Positions 20,328 to 28,115 of a stretch of DNA of 34,549 nucleotides are shown one piece after another. The translations under genes were made by a program, and so were the position numbers. Each line of letters begins with the position of its first letter. Position 1 is the first letter of the stretch. Origin of the DNA: Acidobacteriota bacterium (GTDB lineage: Bacteria > Acidobacteriota > Vicinamibacteria > Vicinamibacterales > UBA8438); NCBI GenBank assembly GCA_026708265.1, contig JAPOVI010000367.1:1-34549 (forward strand). Direction: 5' to 3'. Below the pieces are notes generated by a model, which was given only the letters and a program-made list of their open reading frames with translations, was not told where the DNA came from and made no database searches.

Positions 20328-21199
20328 ACGAAGAGGTGTTCCAGGCCGTCGGCGACATGCTGCGGCGCGGGGAATCGGCGTCGCTGGTGACCGTGATCCG
20401 CACCCAGGGCTCCACGCCGCAACGTGTCGGGGCGAAGATGCTGGTCTTCCCCGACGGTCGATCCGTCGGCACGATCGGAGGCGGCTGCTACGAGAACGAC
20501 GCCTTCTGGAAGGCGCGCCGCGCCCTCGAGACCCGGCAGCCGCTGGTGGCGAAGTACGAGCTCAGCGACGACCTGGCCGAGGAGTCGGGGCTCATCTGCG
20601 GGGGTCAGATGGAGGTGTACATCGAACCGCTCGAGGCCGCGCCGCACCTCTATCTCGTCGGGGGCGGACACGTCGCGTATCACCTCGGCCGGCTGGCCGC
20701 CACGGTGGGGTTCCGCATCCACGTGCTCGACGACCGGGAGAAGTTCGCCAACGCGGAGCGCTTCCCGGAGGCGGTCGAGGTGGCGGTCGACGACGTTCCC
20801 GAGTGGCTGACCCGCGCTTCGATCCCACCGAACGCCTACGTGGTCATCCTCACCCGGGGGCATCGCCACGATCTCGACGCGCTCCGCGCCCTGGCCACCC
20901 GCGAGCTGCGCTACCTGGGCCTCATCGGCAGCCGCGCGAAGGTCGCGCGCCTCCACGAGGCGCTGCGCGAGGAAGGCGTCGCGTTCCACGACCTGGACGG
21001 CCTGCACGCTCCCGTCGGCCTCGACATCGGCGCGGTATCGCCGCAGGAGATCGCCGTCAGCATCCTGGCCGAGCTGATCGCGGTCAAGTACGGCAAGCTC
21101 GACCACGACGAAGCGACCCGGGACACTCGCGTCCGCTCGCTGCGCTGGCGGCCCCAGGCGACCGCGGCGCCGGCGGCCGCGGCACCCGCCGAACCCTGA
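20324..21199 (+). CDS. XdhC/CoxI family protein
   Basis: The 291-residue cytoplasmic protein belongs to the XdhC family, known for inserting sulfurated molybdenum cofactor into xanthine-dehydrogenase-type enzymes. The N-terminal XdhC_CoxI part has TQGSTPQRVGAKM, GTIGGGCYE (49-57) and CGGQMEVYIEP (92-102). The C-terminal Rossmann-like part has YLVGGGHVAYHLG, TRGHRHDLDAL and YLGLIGSRAKVARL, then the GLDIGAVSPQEIAVSILAE block typical of the family. It starts at ATG 20324 inside the previous stop (ATGA). No molybdenum hydroxylase subunit is in the window, so its partner enzyme is elsewhere or it acts in another process. The tail is Ala-rich and low complexity. Confidence 0.92.
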   Translation: MNEEVFQAVGDMLRRGESASLVTVIRTQGSTPQRVGAKMLVFPDGRSVGTIGGGCYENDAFWKARRALETRQPLVAKYELSDDLAEESGLICGGQMEVYIEPLEAAPHLYLVGGGHVAYHLGRLAATVGFRIHVLDDREKFANAERFPEAVEVAVDDVPEWLTRASIPPNAYVVILTRGHRHDLDALRALATRELRYLGLIGSRAKVARLHEALREEGVAFHDLDGLHAPVGLDIGAVSPQEIAVSILAELIAVKYGKLDHDEATRDTRVRSLRWRPQATAAPAAAAPAEP

Positions 21200-21244
21200 T
21201 CCCGGCCGGCGGATCGCGACGGGAGGGTGGCCGGGGACGGCTGA

Positions 21245-21250
21245 TATAAT
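21245..21250 (+). promoter_or_regulatory. -10 box of the hrcA operon
   Basis: A perfect TATAAT lies 15 bp before the hrcA ATG, so the leader would be only about 9 nt with no Shine-Dalgarno. The bases at the -35 distance (GGAGGG) do not fit the consensus. No CIRCE inverted repeat (TTAGCACTC/GAGTGCTAA) is visible here. Confidence 0.5.
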
Positions 21251-21265
21251 GCGCTTCTGGTCACC

Positions 21266-22381
21266 ATGAGTCGACATTCCGGCAAGCAGGGTGCCGCCGG
21301 TGACGGCCTGTCGGCCCGCTCCCGCGCCATTCTGGCCACGCTCGTCAAGCACTACATCGACACCGGCGAGCCGGTTTCCTCGCTGTGGCTGGCGGAGCAC
21401 GGCGACGTCGGTCTCTCGTCGGCCTCGGTCCGCAACATCATGGCCGAGCTCGAGGAGCTCGGCTACGTCCATCAGCCCCACAAGTCGGCCGGCCGGGTCC
21501 CCACGGACCACGGCTACCGCTGCTTCGTCGATCTGCTGCTGGAGCGGCGGCGCGGCACGCAGCCGACGCGGGAGGTCGAGGCGCGCCTGCGCCAGGCCGG
21601 AACGCTCGGCGACGTCCTGTCGAACGTCTCGCACGAGCTTTCCCTGGCGTCGCGGTACCTGGCGTTCGCGCTGATGCCACAGGTTGCGTCGGGCACCTTT
21701 CGCCACATCGAGTTCGTCCCCCTCGACGGCACGCGCATTCTGGTCGTCGTGTCCACGCAGGACGGTCAGGTCGCGCACAAGGCGATCGATCTCGGCGAGC
21801 CGATCGGCCGCGGCGCGCTGGAGCAGGGCGCTCTCTACCTGAATCAGGAGTTCGCCGGACTGCCCCTCTGGGAGGTCCGCGCCGCCGTCGTGGAGCAGCT
21901 CCGCCAGGAACGGATGCTCTACGACCAGCTTCGTTCCAGCGTCCTGCGGCTCGCCAGCTCCACCCTCGAGGACATGGCGCCACAGGACCGGCTCTTCGTG
22001 GAGGGCGCGGGCTTTCTCGTCGAGGGGGTGTCCGACGGCGAGGATCGCGTGCCCCTCGATACGCTGCGCGTTCTGCTCACGCTGATCGAGCGCAAGGACC
22101 TGCTGGTTCGGCTCCTGCACGAGTACATCGAGGGCCCCGGCCTCACGGTCGTGATCGGCACGGAGCACATCTCCCCGGAGATGAGGCACTTCAGCCTGGT
22201 GACCTCCACGTACTTCGATGGAGGGTGCACTGGCAGCATCGGCATCATCGGCCCTCGCCGCATGCGCTACTCGCGCGCCATCGCCGCCGTGGACCGGGTT
22301 TCGCGAGCCGTGAGCCGCGTCCTCGTCGCGCAGGCGGCATCGTCCGACCATGACAGACGACGTGACAGCCGAATCGCCTGA
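21266..22381 (+). CDS. hrcA: heat-inducible transcription repressor HrcA
   Basis: The 371-residue DNA-binding repressor classically acts at CIRCE operators of chaperone genes, with GroEL as corepressor. The N-terminal winged helix is clear (SRAILATLVKHYIDTGEPVSS, LSSASVRNIMAELEELGY). It is followed by the conserved SAGRVPTDHGYRCFVD hinge, a GAF-like middle, and the C-terminal GLTVVIGTEH...GSIGIIGPRRMRYSRAI block. Length is normal. It starts an operon with grpE, dnaJ, prmA and rsmE. Its last 32 bp overlap grpE. No CIRCE-like operator is visible upstream, so its target may be elsewhere or diverged in sequence. Confidence 0.96.
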   Translation: MSRHSGKQGAAGDGLSARSRAILATLVKHYIDTGEPVSSLWLAEHGDVGLSSASVRNIMAELEELGYVHQPHKSAGRVPTDHGYRCFVDLLLERRRGTQPTREVEARLRQAGTLGDVLSNVSHELSLASRYLAFALMPQVASGTFRHIEFVPLDGTRILVVVSTQDGQVAHKAIDLGEPIGRGALEQGALYLNQEFAGLPLWEVRAAVVEQLRQERMLYDQLRSSVLRLASSTLEDMAPQDRLFVEGAGFLVEGVSDGEDRVPLDTLRVLLTLIERKDLLVRLLHEYIEGPGLTVVIGTEHISPEMRHFSLVTSTYFDGGCTGSIGIIGPRRMRYSRAIAAVDRVSRAVSRVLVAQAASSDHDRRRDSRIA

Positions 22382-23090
22382 AGACACCCGCGCACGACCG
22401 GACGCCGCCGACACCGCCTCCGACCTGTCGCCCCCCGCAGATGCCGATGACGTGTCGCGGGCCAGCGCCGGTGACGCGCACGCCGCCGAGCCGGGCTCGG
22501 AAGGGGACCGGGCCGCGGGGGGGCGCGCCGCCGAGTCGGAAGCGCGCTTCGCGGCGGGCCCCGATGCCGCCGCCGAACTCGACGCCTCCGCGGAGCCCGA
22601 CGCCGCCGCGGAGCCCGATGCCGCCGCGGAGCCCGACGCCGCCGCGGAGCCCGACGCCGCGGCCCAGCGCGACGAGTACTATGACCTCCTGCTGCGCAAG
22701 ACGGCCGAGTTCGACAACTACCGCAAGCGGATCGAGCGCGAGCGGGCCGCCCTCGCGTCCGCCGCGGCCGCACATCTCATCGAGGAGCTGCTACCGGTCA
22801 TCGACAACCTGGAACGGGCCCTCGAGGCGCCGGTGGACGAAGCGTCGGCAGCGGCGTACCGCGACGGCGTCGAGCTGATTCACCGGCAGATGCTCGACCT
22901 GCTGAAGAAGCGCGGCGTGACGCCGATAGAGACCGCGGGCGACGTCTTCGACCCGAACCTGCACCAGGCCATAGCCCACGAGGAGAGCAGCGATCACGAG
23001 GCGGGCGAGATCATCGGCGAGGTGCGGCGCGGCTACCTGATCGGAAGCCGCCTGCTGCGGGCATCGATGGTGAGGGTGGCCAAGACGTGA
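22350..23090 (+). CDS. grpE: nucleotide-exchange factor GrpE
   Basis: The 246-residue cochaperone speeds ADP release from DnaK. The conserved part begins near residue 105: DEYYDLLLRKTAEFDNYRKR forms the long helix, then LLPVIDNLERAL, and the beta domain ends GEIIGEVRRGYLIGSRLLRASMVRVAK. The first 105 residues are unusual: acidic, Ala-rich and containing tandem EPDAAA units. Similar-length N-terminal disordered tails occur in GrpE, but this one is long and repetitive. ATG 22350 lies inside the end of hrcA. A shorter start would have to lie within the repeat region, where none is apparent. It ends in GTGA shared with dnaJ. Confidence 0.96.
   Translation: MTDDVTAESPEDTRARPDAADTASDLSPPADADDVSRASAGDAHAAEPGSEGDRAAGGRAAESEARFAAGPDAAAELDASAEPDAAAEPDAAAEPDAAAEPDAAAQRDEYYDLLLRKTAEFDNYRKRIERERAALASAAAAHLIEELLPVIDNLERALEAPVDEASAAAYRDGVELIHRQMLDLLKKRGVTPIETAGDVFDPNLHQAIAHEESSDHEAGEIIGEVRRGYLIGSRLLRASMVRVAKT
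22575..22664 (+). repeat. in-frame 18-bp tandem repeat inside grpE
   Basis: Five 18-bp units encode ELDASA followed by four EPDAAA-type units. The three central units differ only by a C/T change; the first and last are diverged. Being a multiple of three, unit number can change without breaking the frame. Confidence 0.85.
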
Positions 23091-24232
23091 GCAAGCGCGA
23101 CTACTACGAGGTGCTGGGCGTCGCGCGCAACGCCGACGACCAGCAGATCAAGAGCGCCTACCGGAAGCTCGCGCTGCAGTACCACCCGGACCGCAACCCG
23201 GGCGATCGGACGGCGGAGGAGCACTTCAAGGAGGCGGCCGAGGCCTACGCCGTTCTTGCCGACAGGGACAAGCGCACGCGATACGACCGCTTCGGCCACG
23301 CGGGCGTTGGCGGCGCTTCCGGGAGCCCGGGCTTCGACCCGACCATCTTCGCCGACTTCAACGACATCTTCAGCGGTCTCGGGGGGCTGGGAGACCTCTT
23401 CGGCTTCGGCACGGGCGGGCGGCGCGGCCCCGCCCGCGGCGCCGACCTGCGCTACGACCTCGAGATCGGCTTCGACGAGATGTCCTCGGGCACGGAGACC
23501 ACGCTGCTGATCCCACGCGAGGAGCAGTGCGAAGCCTGCAACGGCTCCGGCGCCGCGGCCGGGTCGCGGCCCGACACCTGCCCGCAGTGCCGCGGCCGCG
23601 GCCAGGTGCGTTATCAGCAGGGCTTCCTCACCGTGGCCCGCACCTGCGGGCACTGCCGGGGCGCCGGCACGATCATCCGTACCCCGTGCGGCGCGTGCCA
23701 CGGGCGGGGACGCAGGGAACGGCAGCGGAAGCTGACGGTCAAGGTACCGGCCGGCATCGGCAGCGGACAGCGCCTGCGGCTCTCCGGCGAGGGGGAGCAC
23801 GGAGAGGTCGGCGGTCCGCCCGGGGACCTCTACGTGGTCGTCCACGTGCGGGACCACGAGTTCTTCCAGCGCGAGGACGACGACCTGCACTGCACCGTGC
23901 CCGTGAGCTACCCGACGCTCGTCCTGGGCGGCACGATCGAGGTGCCGACCCTGGCCGGGAGCGAGACCGTCACGGTCCCCAAGGGGACCTCGACGGAGAC
24001 CCGCTTCCGCCTGCGCGGCAAGGGGCTCCCGCGCGTCTCGGCTCGCGGACGCGGCGACCTCTACGTCACCGTCCGGGTCGAGGTTCCGACCGCCCTCAGC
24101 CACGAGCAGAAGGCGCTCATCACGGAGCTCGACAGGACGATGCCGCCGGGCAAGGCCGATCCACTCCGGCCCGTGGCGGCGGACGAGGGCGAGCGCCCCT
24201 TCTTCGATCGCGTCAAGGACATCTTTGGGTGA
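23087..24232 (+). CDS. dnaJ: chaperone DnaJ
   Basis: The 381-residue class I J-protein delivers unfolded proteins to DnaK and stimulates its ATPase. The J domain carries HPD at 33-35 and is followed by a Gly/Phe-rich linker (about 70-112). The zinc domain has four intact CxxCxGxG repeats starting at Cys148, Cys165, Cys187 and Cys201. The C-terminal beta domains follow, with VPAGIGSGQRLRLSGEGE and GDLYVVVHVRDH. GTG 23087 overlaps the grpE stop (GTGA), giving coupled translation. The dnaK partner is not in this operon. The stop overlaps the start of prmA. Confidence 0.97.
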   Translation: MSKRDYYEVLGVARNADDQQIKSAYRKLALQYHPDRNPGDRTAEEHFKEAAEAYAVLADRDKRTRYDRFGHAGVGGASGSPGFDPTIFADFNDIFSGLGGLGDLFGFGTGGRRGPARGADLRYDLEIGFDEMSSGTETTLLIPREEQCEACNGSGAAAGSRPDTCPQCRGRGQVRYQQGFLTVARTCGHCRGAGTIIRTPCGACHGRGRRERQRKLTVKVPAGIGSGQRLRLSGEGEHGEVGGPPGDLYVVVHVRDHEFFQREDDDLHCTVPVSYPTLVLGGTIEVPTLAGSETVTVPKGTSTETRFRLRGKGLPRVSARGRGDLYVTVRVEVPTALSHEQKALITELDRTMPPGKADPLRPVAADEGERPFFDRVKDIFG

Positions 24233-25127
24233 CGCTCGTCCGGCCCTGGACGTAGCGCTGCCGGCCCGGTCGTTCGCGCTGCCGGCACGGCTCGATTACC
24301 TGCTCGACGACCTGCGCCCGGTGGCGATCGAGCCTCGCGACGAAACCCCGCCGCGGACCGGACTGGTGGTCCGGCGCGTCCACTTCGAGGCGCACGGCGA
24401 CCGCGACGCCGCGGTGCGCGCCATCACGCGCAGCCTCGGCCCCGACGGGGTGATCGTCCGCGAGGTAGACGTCCCCGACGAGGACTGGGCGGCCCGCAGT
24501 CAGGCAGGCCTGCGCGCGATCCGGGTGGGCCGCGTCGTGGTGGCGCCGCCGTGGGATCTCCCGCGGAACGAGGAAACGGTGGGCGCAGTCGTGGCGGTCA
24601 TCGAGCCGTCGACGGGGTTCGGCACGGGGCACCACGCCTCGACCCGCCTCTGTCTGCGCGCCCTGCAGGCCTGCCTCGACGCGGCGGCCCCGCCCCGCGA
24701 CGTCCTCGACCTCGGCACGGGATCGGGGGTGCTGGCGATCGCCGCCCACAAGCTCGGCGCCGCCCCCGTCCTGGCCATAGATCGGGACGCCGACGCTCTG
24801 GCCAACGCCGGCGACAATCTCGCGCGCAACGCGGCCGGGCACTCCGTGAGCCTGCGCCGGGACGACGTCGTCCGGCTCGCTGCGCCGGCGGCGGCCATCG
24901 TCACCGCCAATCTGAGCGGCGCCGTCCTGATCCGTCACGCCGTGCGGATCACGCGCCACGTACGGCCCTCCGGCTGGCTGGTCGCGGGCGGGGTGACGGC
25001 CGCGGAGGAGGAGCAGGTTCGCGTCGCGCTCGGAGCGGCCCTGACACCGGTCGCACGCGAGACGGAGGACGGCTGGGTGGCGTTGACCCTGCGGCGGGCC
25101 CCGGCCCCGCAGGAGTCTGCGCCGTAG
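24225..25127 (+). CDS. prmA: ribosomal protein L11 methyltransferase PrmA
   Basis: The 300-residue enzyme uses SAM to trimethylate ribosomal protein L11. The N-terminal substrate-recognition domain is less conserved. The methyltransferase domain shows EPSTGFGTGHHASTRLCL, the SAM-binding LDLGTGSGVLAIAA, AIDRDADAL, and TANLSG where the family has ANIL. The closing SGWLVAGGVTAAEEEQV matches the family. The start is TTG 24225, overlapping the end of dnaJ by 8 bp; no other in-frame start is close. The last residues, QESAP and the stop, are read from repeat copy C: where the other repeat copies carry the stop TAG, prmA has CAG and terminates 15 nt later. Confidence 0.92.
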   Translation: MGDARPALDVALPARSFALPARLDYLLDDLRPVAIEPRDETPPRTGLVVRRVHFEAHGDRDAAVRAITRSLGPDGVIVREVDVPDEDWAARSQAGLRAIRVGRVVVAPPWDLPRNEETVGAVVAVIEPSTGFGTGHHASTRLCLRALQACLDAAAPPRDVLDLGTGSGVLAIAAHKLGAAPVLAIDRDADALANAGDNLARNAAGHSVSLRRDDVVRLAAPAAAIVTANLSGAVLIRHAVRITRHVRPSGWLVAGGVTAAEEEQVRVALGAALTPVARETEDGWVALTLRRAPAPQESAP

Positions 25128-25232
25128 AACGGCGCCGCCTCCCGCGGGAGGCGCAGACTCACTGAAGGACTGGGTTGGGCGCCGAGCGGAGGCCGCAGCG
25201 CGACCTTGCGGTCGCGGCGACGAACGGCGGGC
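25110..25232 (+). repeat. stop-codon-anchored dispersed repeat, copy C
   Basis: The element begins CAGGAGTCTGCGCCGTAG at the end of prmA. Arms GAGTCTGCGCC (25113-25123) and GGCGCAGACTC (25150-25160) form a perfect 11-bp stem. The alternative inner hairpin GCGCC-GTAGAAC-GGCGC seen in copy A is also present. A GGGTTGGGC linker leads to module 2 from 25184, with hairpin CGCGACC-TTGC-GGTCGCG (25199-25216) and GCGACGAACGGCGGGC. It lies between prmA and rsmE. Confidence 0.85.
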
Positions 25233-25261
25233 TACTGCCGGGCCGCGCCCGAGGATCCCGG

Positions 25262-26044
25262 ATGCACCGCTTCTTCGCGCCCGGCGCGGACCGGGCGGGC
25301 GTCGTCGTCGGCCTGCCGGACGACGAGGCCCGCCACCTCACGCAGGTCCTCCGCCTCGGACCCGGCGAGGCCGTCCGCGTCTTCGACGGTCAGGGGCACG
25401 AGCACGCGGCGATCGTGGCCGATGCCGGCCGGGCCGGCGTGCGGGTCCGCACCGGGCGCGCCGTGCCGGCGCCCCCGGAGCCCGGCGTGCGCGTGACGCT
25501 CGGAGCGGCCCTGCTCAAGGGCCGCAAGGTCGACGCCGTGGTCCGCGATGCGACCATGCTCGGCGTCCACGTCATCCAACCGCTCGTCACGCTGCGCACC
25601 GAGGTGCCCGCCCGTCGCTTCGGGGCGGCCGCGGCACGACGCTGGACGCGGATCGCGATCGCCTCCGCCAAGCAGTGCGGGCGCGCGTTCGTTCCGCGCA
25701 TCCATCCACCGCTGGACCTCGGGCGCTTTCTGGACGGCGCGAACGCCGACGCCGGCCTCCGCCTGCTGCTCGTCGAGCCGGCAGCGGCGGCCGGGGCGGC
25801 GTCGGTGCGAACCCTCGCCGGAGAGCCGCGTCCCTCGTCGGCCGTCGTCGCGGTCGGCCCGGAGGGGGGCTGGACGGAGATCGAGGTGGCGCAGGCGGCG
25901 CGGGCCGGGTTTCGGCCGACCACGCTCGGACGGCGCGCGCTGCGCGCCGAGGCCGTGCCGGTCGCCGCCCTCACGGTGCTCCACTTCGTATGGCGGGACG
26001 ACGATCCCCCCGGCGCACCCGCGGCGGCCGGGATGGAGGGATAG
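25262..26044 (+). CDS. rsmE: 16S rRNA m3U1498 methyltransferase RsmE
   Basis: The 260-residue SPOUT-class methyltransferase modifies U1498 in 16S rRNA using SAM. The N-terminal PUA-like domain begins MHRFFAPGADRAG and has ARHLTQVLRLGPGEAVRVFDG. The knotted C-terminal domain has the hallmark VGPEGGWTEIEV and LGRRALRAEAVPVAAL, a slight variant of the usual LGxRILRxETA. Length is typical. ATG 25262 begins the conserved first strand; the open frame upstream to 25175 is repeat sequence. It is the last gene of the hrcA-grpE-dnaJ-prmA-rsmE group, 134 bp after prmA, with the repeat between. Confidence 0.95.
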   Translation: MHRFFAPGADRAGVVVGLPDDEARHLTQVLRLGPGEAVRVFDGQGHEHAAIVADAGRAGVRVRTGRAVPAPPEPGVRVTLGAALLKGRKVDAVVRDATMLGVHVIQPLVTLRTEVPARRFGAAAARRWTRIAIASAKQCGRAFVPRIHPPLDLGRFLDGANADAGLRLLLVEPAAAAGAASVRTLAGEPRPSSAVVAVGPEGGWTEIEVAQAARAGFRPTTLGRRALRAEAVPVAALTVLHFVWRDDDPPGAPAAAGMEG

Positions 26045-26048
26045 TAGC

Positions 26049-26054
26049 TATACT
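26049..26054 (+). promoter_or_regulatory. -10 box of the Ser/Thr kinase gene
   Basis: TATACT ends 11 bp before the kinase ATG at 26066, so the transcript would have a leader of about 5 nt or none. No clear -35 is seen at the right distance. Confidence 0.4.
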
Positions 26055-26065
26055 GGCCGCACCCT

Positions 26066-27046
26066 ATGCTGCTGAAGGGGCAGACACTCGGCAAGTACCG
26101 GATTCTGGCCTCTCTCGGCAGCGGCGGCTTCGGCGCCGTCTACCTTGCGCGGGACACCTGGATCGACAAGGACGTAGCGATCAAGGTGCCCCACAAGCAG
26201 AACCTCAACTTCGCGGAGCACCTGCGGGAGCCGCGGCTCCTCGCGGCGCTCGACCACCCGAACATCGTCTCGGTAACGACGGCGGAGAAGGCCGACAACG
26301 TCTTCTTCATCGTAATGGAGTACGTCGCCGGCGAAACCCTGGAGGACGTCATCACGCGCGCCGGCGCGCTCGACACGCCTCGCGTGATCAAGTACTCCAC
26401 GCAACTCGCCCAGGCCGTCGAGCACGCCCATCGACAGGGGGTGGTGCATCGGGATCTGCGGCCGTCCAACGTTCTGGTCTCCGAGTCCGGGGTGCTCAAG
26501 GTGACCGACTTCGGCACTTCCCGGTTCCTCGAGATGGCGTCGCACAACACGGTCACGGGCAGCCCGCCCTACATGGCGCCCGAACAGTTCGAGGGGCGGG
26601 CGGTCTTCGCCTCGGACATCTACTCGCTTGGCGTCACGATGTACCAGATGGCGACCGGCATGCTGCCGTACGACACGCCGACGCAGCGCGACCTGGCAAG
26701 GCTGCGGCGCGGCGAGCTCGTCGAGCCTCCGCGCCTGCGCAAGCCCGGCCTGCCGCAGCGGCTGAACGACCTGATCATGAAGGCGCTGGCGCCGGACGTC
26801 CCCTCGCGCTACCAGAATGCCGCAGACCTGCTCGGCGACCTCGAGCGGGCCCGAGTCGCGGCCCCGGATGCGCCACCGCCGCCGGCGCCGCTCCGGGGAG
26901 CGGGCACGGAACGGGCGGTCGACGAACCGCGGCGCGCCAAGACCCCGCGCCGCGGCCGGACGCCATCCAGCCGCTTCTGCTGGCAGTGCCTGAAGCCGCT
27001 GCATGCCCGCGCCAATCGCTGCCCTTTCTGCGGTCAGATGCAGTAG
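26066..27046 (+). CDS. soluble Ser/Thr protein kinase with C-terminal zinc ribbon
   Basis: The 326-residue Hanks-type kinase has all catalytic elements: glycine loop GSGGFGAVY (18-26), VAIK with Lys40, HRDLRPSN with Asp130, DFG at 148-150 and APE at 171-173. The usual HRDLKP lysine is Arg. The domain ends near residue 275 and is followed by a Pro- and Arg-rich linker. The last 24 residues form a zinc ribbon with Cys305, Cys308, Cys319 and Cys322 (FCWQC, CPFCG). There is no membrane helix, so it is probably cytoplasmic. It differs from the nearby pseudokinase, which lacks HRD and DFG. Its substrate is unknown. It begins 21 bp after rsmE, but a -10 box lies in that gap. Confidence 0.92.
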   Translation: MLLKGQTLGKYRILASLGSGGFGAVYLARDTWIDKDVAIKVPHKQNLNFAEHLREPRLLAALDHPNIVSVTTAEKADNVFFIVMEYVAGETLEDVITRAGALDTPRVIKYSTQLAQAVEHAHRQGVVHRDLRPSNVLVSESGVLKVTDFGTSRFLEMASHNTVTGSPPYMAPEQFEGRAVFASDIYSLGVTMYQMATGMLPYDTPTQRDLARLRRGELVEPPRLRKPGLPQRLNDLIMKALAPDVPSRYQNAADLLGDLERARVAAPDAPPPPAPLRGAGTERAVDEPRRAKTPRRGRTPSSRFCWQCLKPLHARANRCPFCGQMQ

Positions 27047-27070
27047 GCGAGCGGCACCGCACGGAGCGGC

Positions 27071-27100
27071 TTGCATACGACCGGGGGCGACCGCTACACT
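27071..27100 (+). promoter_or_regulatory. promoter of ilvE
   Basis: TTGCAT (27071-27076) and TACACT (27095-27100) are separated by 18 bp, four of six matches each. Transcription would start near 27107, about 42 nt before the ilvE ATG. No leader peptide or T-box is visible in that leader. Confidence 0.55.
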
Positions 27101-27148
27101 CGTACTGCGTAACTACCTCATTGCACACGGTTTTCGCGGGGTCGACGC

Positions 27149-28111
27149 ATGAGCTTCGGGCAGGGCCGCATCTGGATGAACGGGGATCTCGTCGACTGGG
27201 CCGACGCCAGGATCCACATCGGCTCCCACGTCGTGCACTACGGGAGCGGGGTATTCGAGGGCGCGCGGTCCTACCGGACGCCGGACGGGGCCGCGGTGTT
27301 CCGGCTCGACACGCACGTGCGACGCCTGTTCGACTCCGCGAAGATCTACCGCATGGATCACGGGCTCGACGCGGAGGAGTTCGAGGACGCGGTCCTCGAG
27401 ACCATCCGCGCCAACCGGTACCGTGCGTGCTACGTCCGGCCCCTGCTCTACCGGGGCTACCACTCTCTGGGCGTCAACCCGTTCTCCTGTCCGGTCGAGG
27501 CCGCGATCCTGGTCTGGGAATGGGGCGCCTACCTGGGCGAGGAAGCGCTCGAGCACGGCGTCGACGTGCAGGTCAGCTCCTGGGGGCGGGGTGCGCCGAA
27601 CCGCTTCCCGGCCGTGGCGAAGGCAACTGCCAACTACGCCAACTCCCAGCTCATCAAGATGGAGGCGACGCTCAACGACTATGCCGAGGGGATCGCGCTC
27701 GATCCGCGCGGCTTCGTCAGCGAAGGCAGCGGTCAGAACATCTTTGCGGTGCGCGACGGCATGATCACGACGCCGCCCCTCGCCGACTCCATCCTGCCCG
27801 GCATCACAAGGGACGTCGTCATCACGCTTGCGCGCGACCTGGGAATCCCGCTCCGGGAGGAGACCCTGCCGCGAGAGTCGATGTACATCGCCGACGAGCT
27901 CTTCTTCACCGGCACCGCGGCGGAGATCTCGCCGATTCGTTCGGTCGACAAGATCACCATCGGCAGCGGCACGCGAGGACCGGTGACGGAGGCCATCCAG
28001 CGACGCTTCTTCGATATCATCGCGGGACGGGTCCCCGACACGCACGGCTGGCTCAGGCCGGTGTACCCGAAGACCCGCGTCGCCGCCGAAGCGAACGAAG
28101 CGACCGCCTGA
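27149..28111 (+). CDS. ilvE: branched-chain amino acid aminotransferase
   Basis: The 320-residue PLP enzyme performs the last step of Val, Leu and Ile synthesis and the first of their breakdown. It is a fold-type IV transaminase: HYGSGVFEGARSY at 30-42, the RxxRL segment, and VSSWGRGAPNRFPAVAKATANY with PLP Lys158. EGSGQNIF, LPGITRDVVITLARDLGI and FFTGTAAEISPIRSVD follow, closely like E. coli IlvE in order and spacing. Length is slightly above the usual. ATG 27149 gives the canonical MSFGQGRIWMNGDLV. recX follows after 4 bp, so the two are co-transcribed. No other branched-chain pathway gene is here. Confidence 0.96.
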   Translation: MSFGQGRIWMNGDLVDWADARIHIGSHVVHYGSGVFEGARSYRTPDGAAVFRLDTHVRRLFDSAKIYRMDHGLDAEEFEDAVLETIRANRYRACYVRPLLYRGYHSLGVNPFSCPVEAAILVWEWGAYLGEEALEHGVDVQVSSWGRGAPNRFPAVAKATANYANSQLIKMEATLNDYAEGIALDPRGFVSEGSGQNIFAVRDGMITTPPLADSILPGITRDVVITLARDLGIPLREETLPRESMYIADELFFTGTAAEISPIRSVDKITIGSGTRGPVTEAIQRRFFDIIAGRVPDTHGWLRPVYPKTRVAAEANEATA

Positions 28112-28115
28112 GAGC

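Noticed and set aside
21200..21265. CIRCE operator before hrcA
   Set aside because: No TTAGCACTC/GAGTGCTAA pair or close variant is visible in the gap.
22575..22664. Short CRISPR-like array
   Set aside because: The 18-bp units are contiguous, in frame and coding within grpE; there are no spacers.
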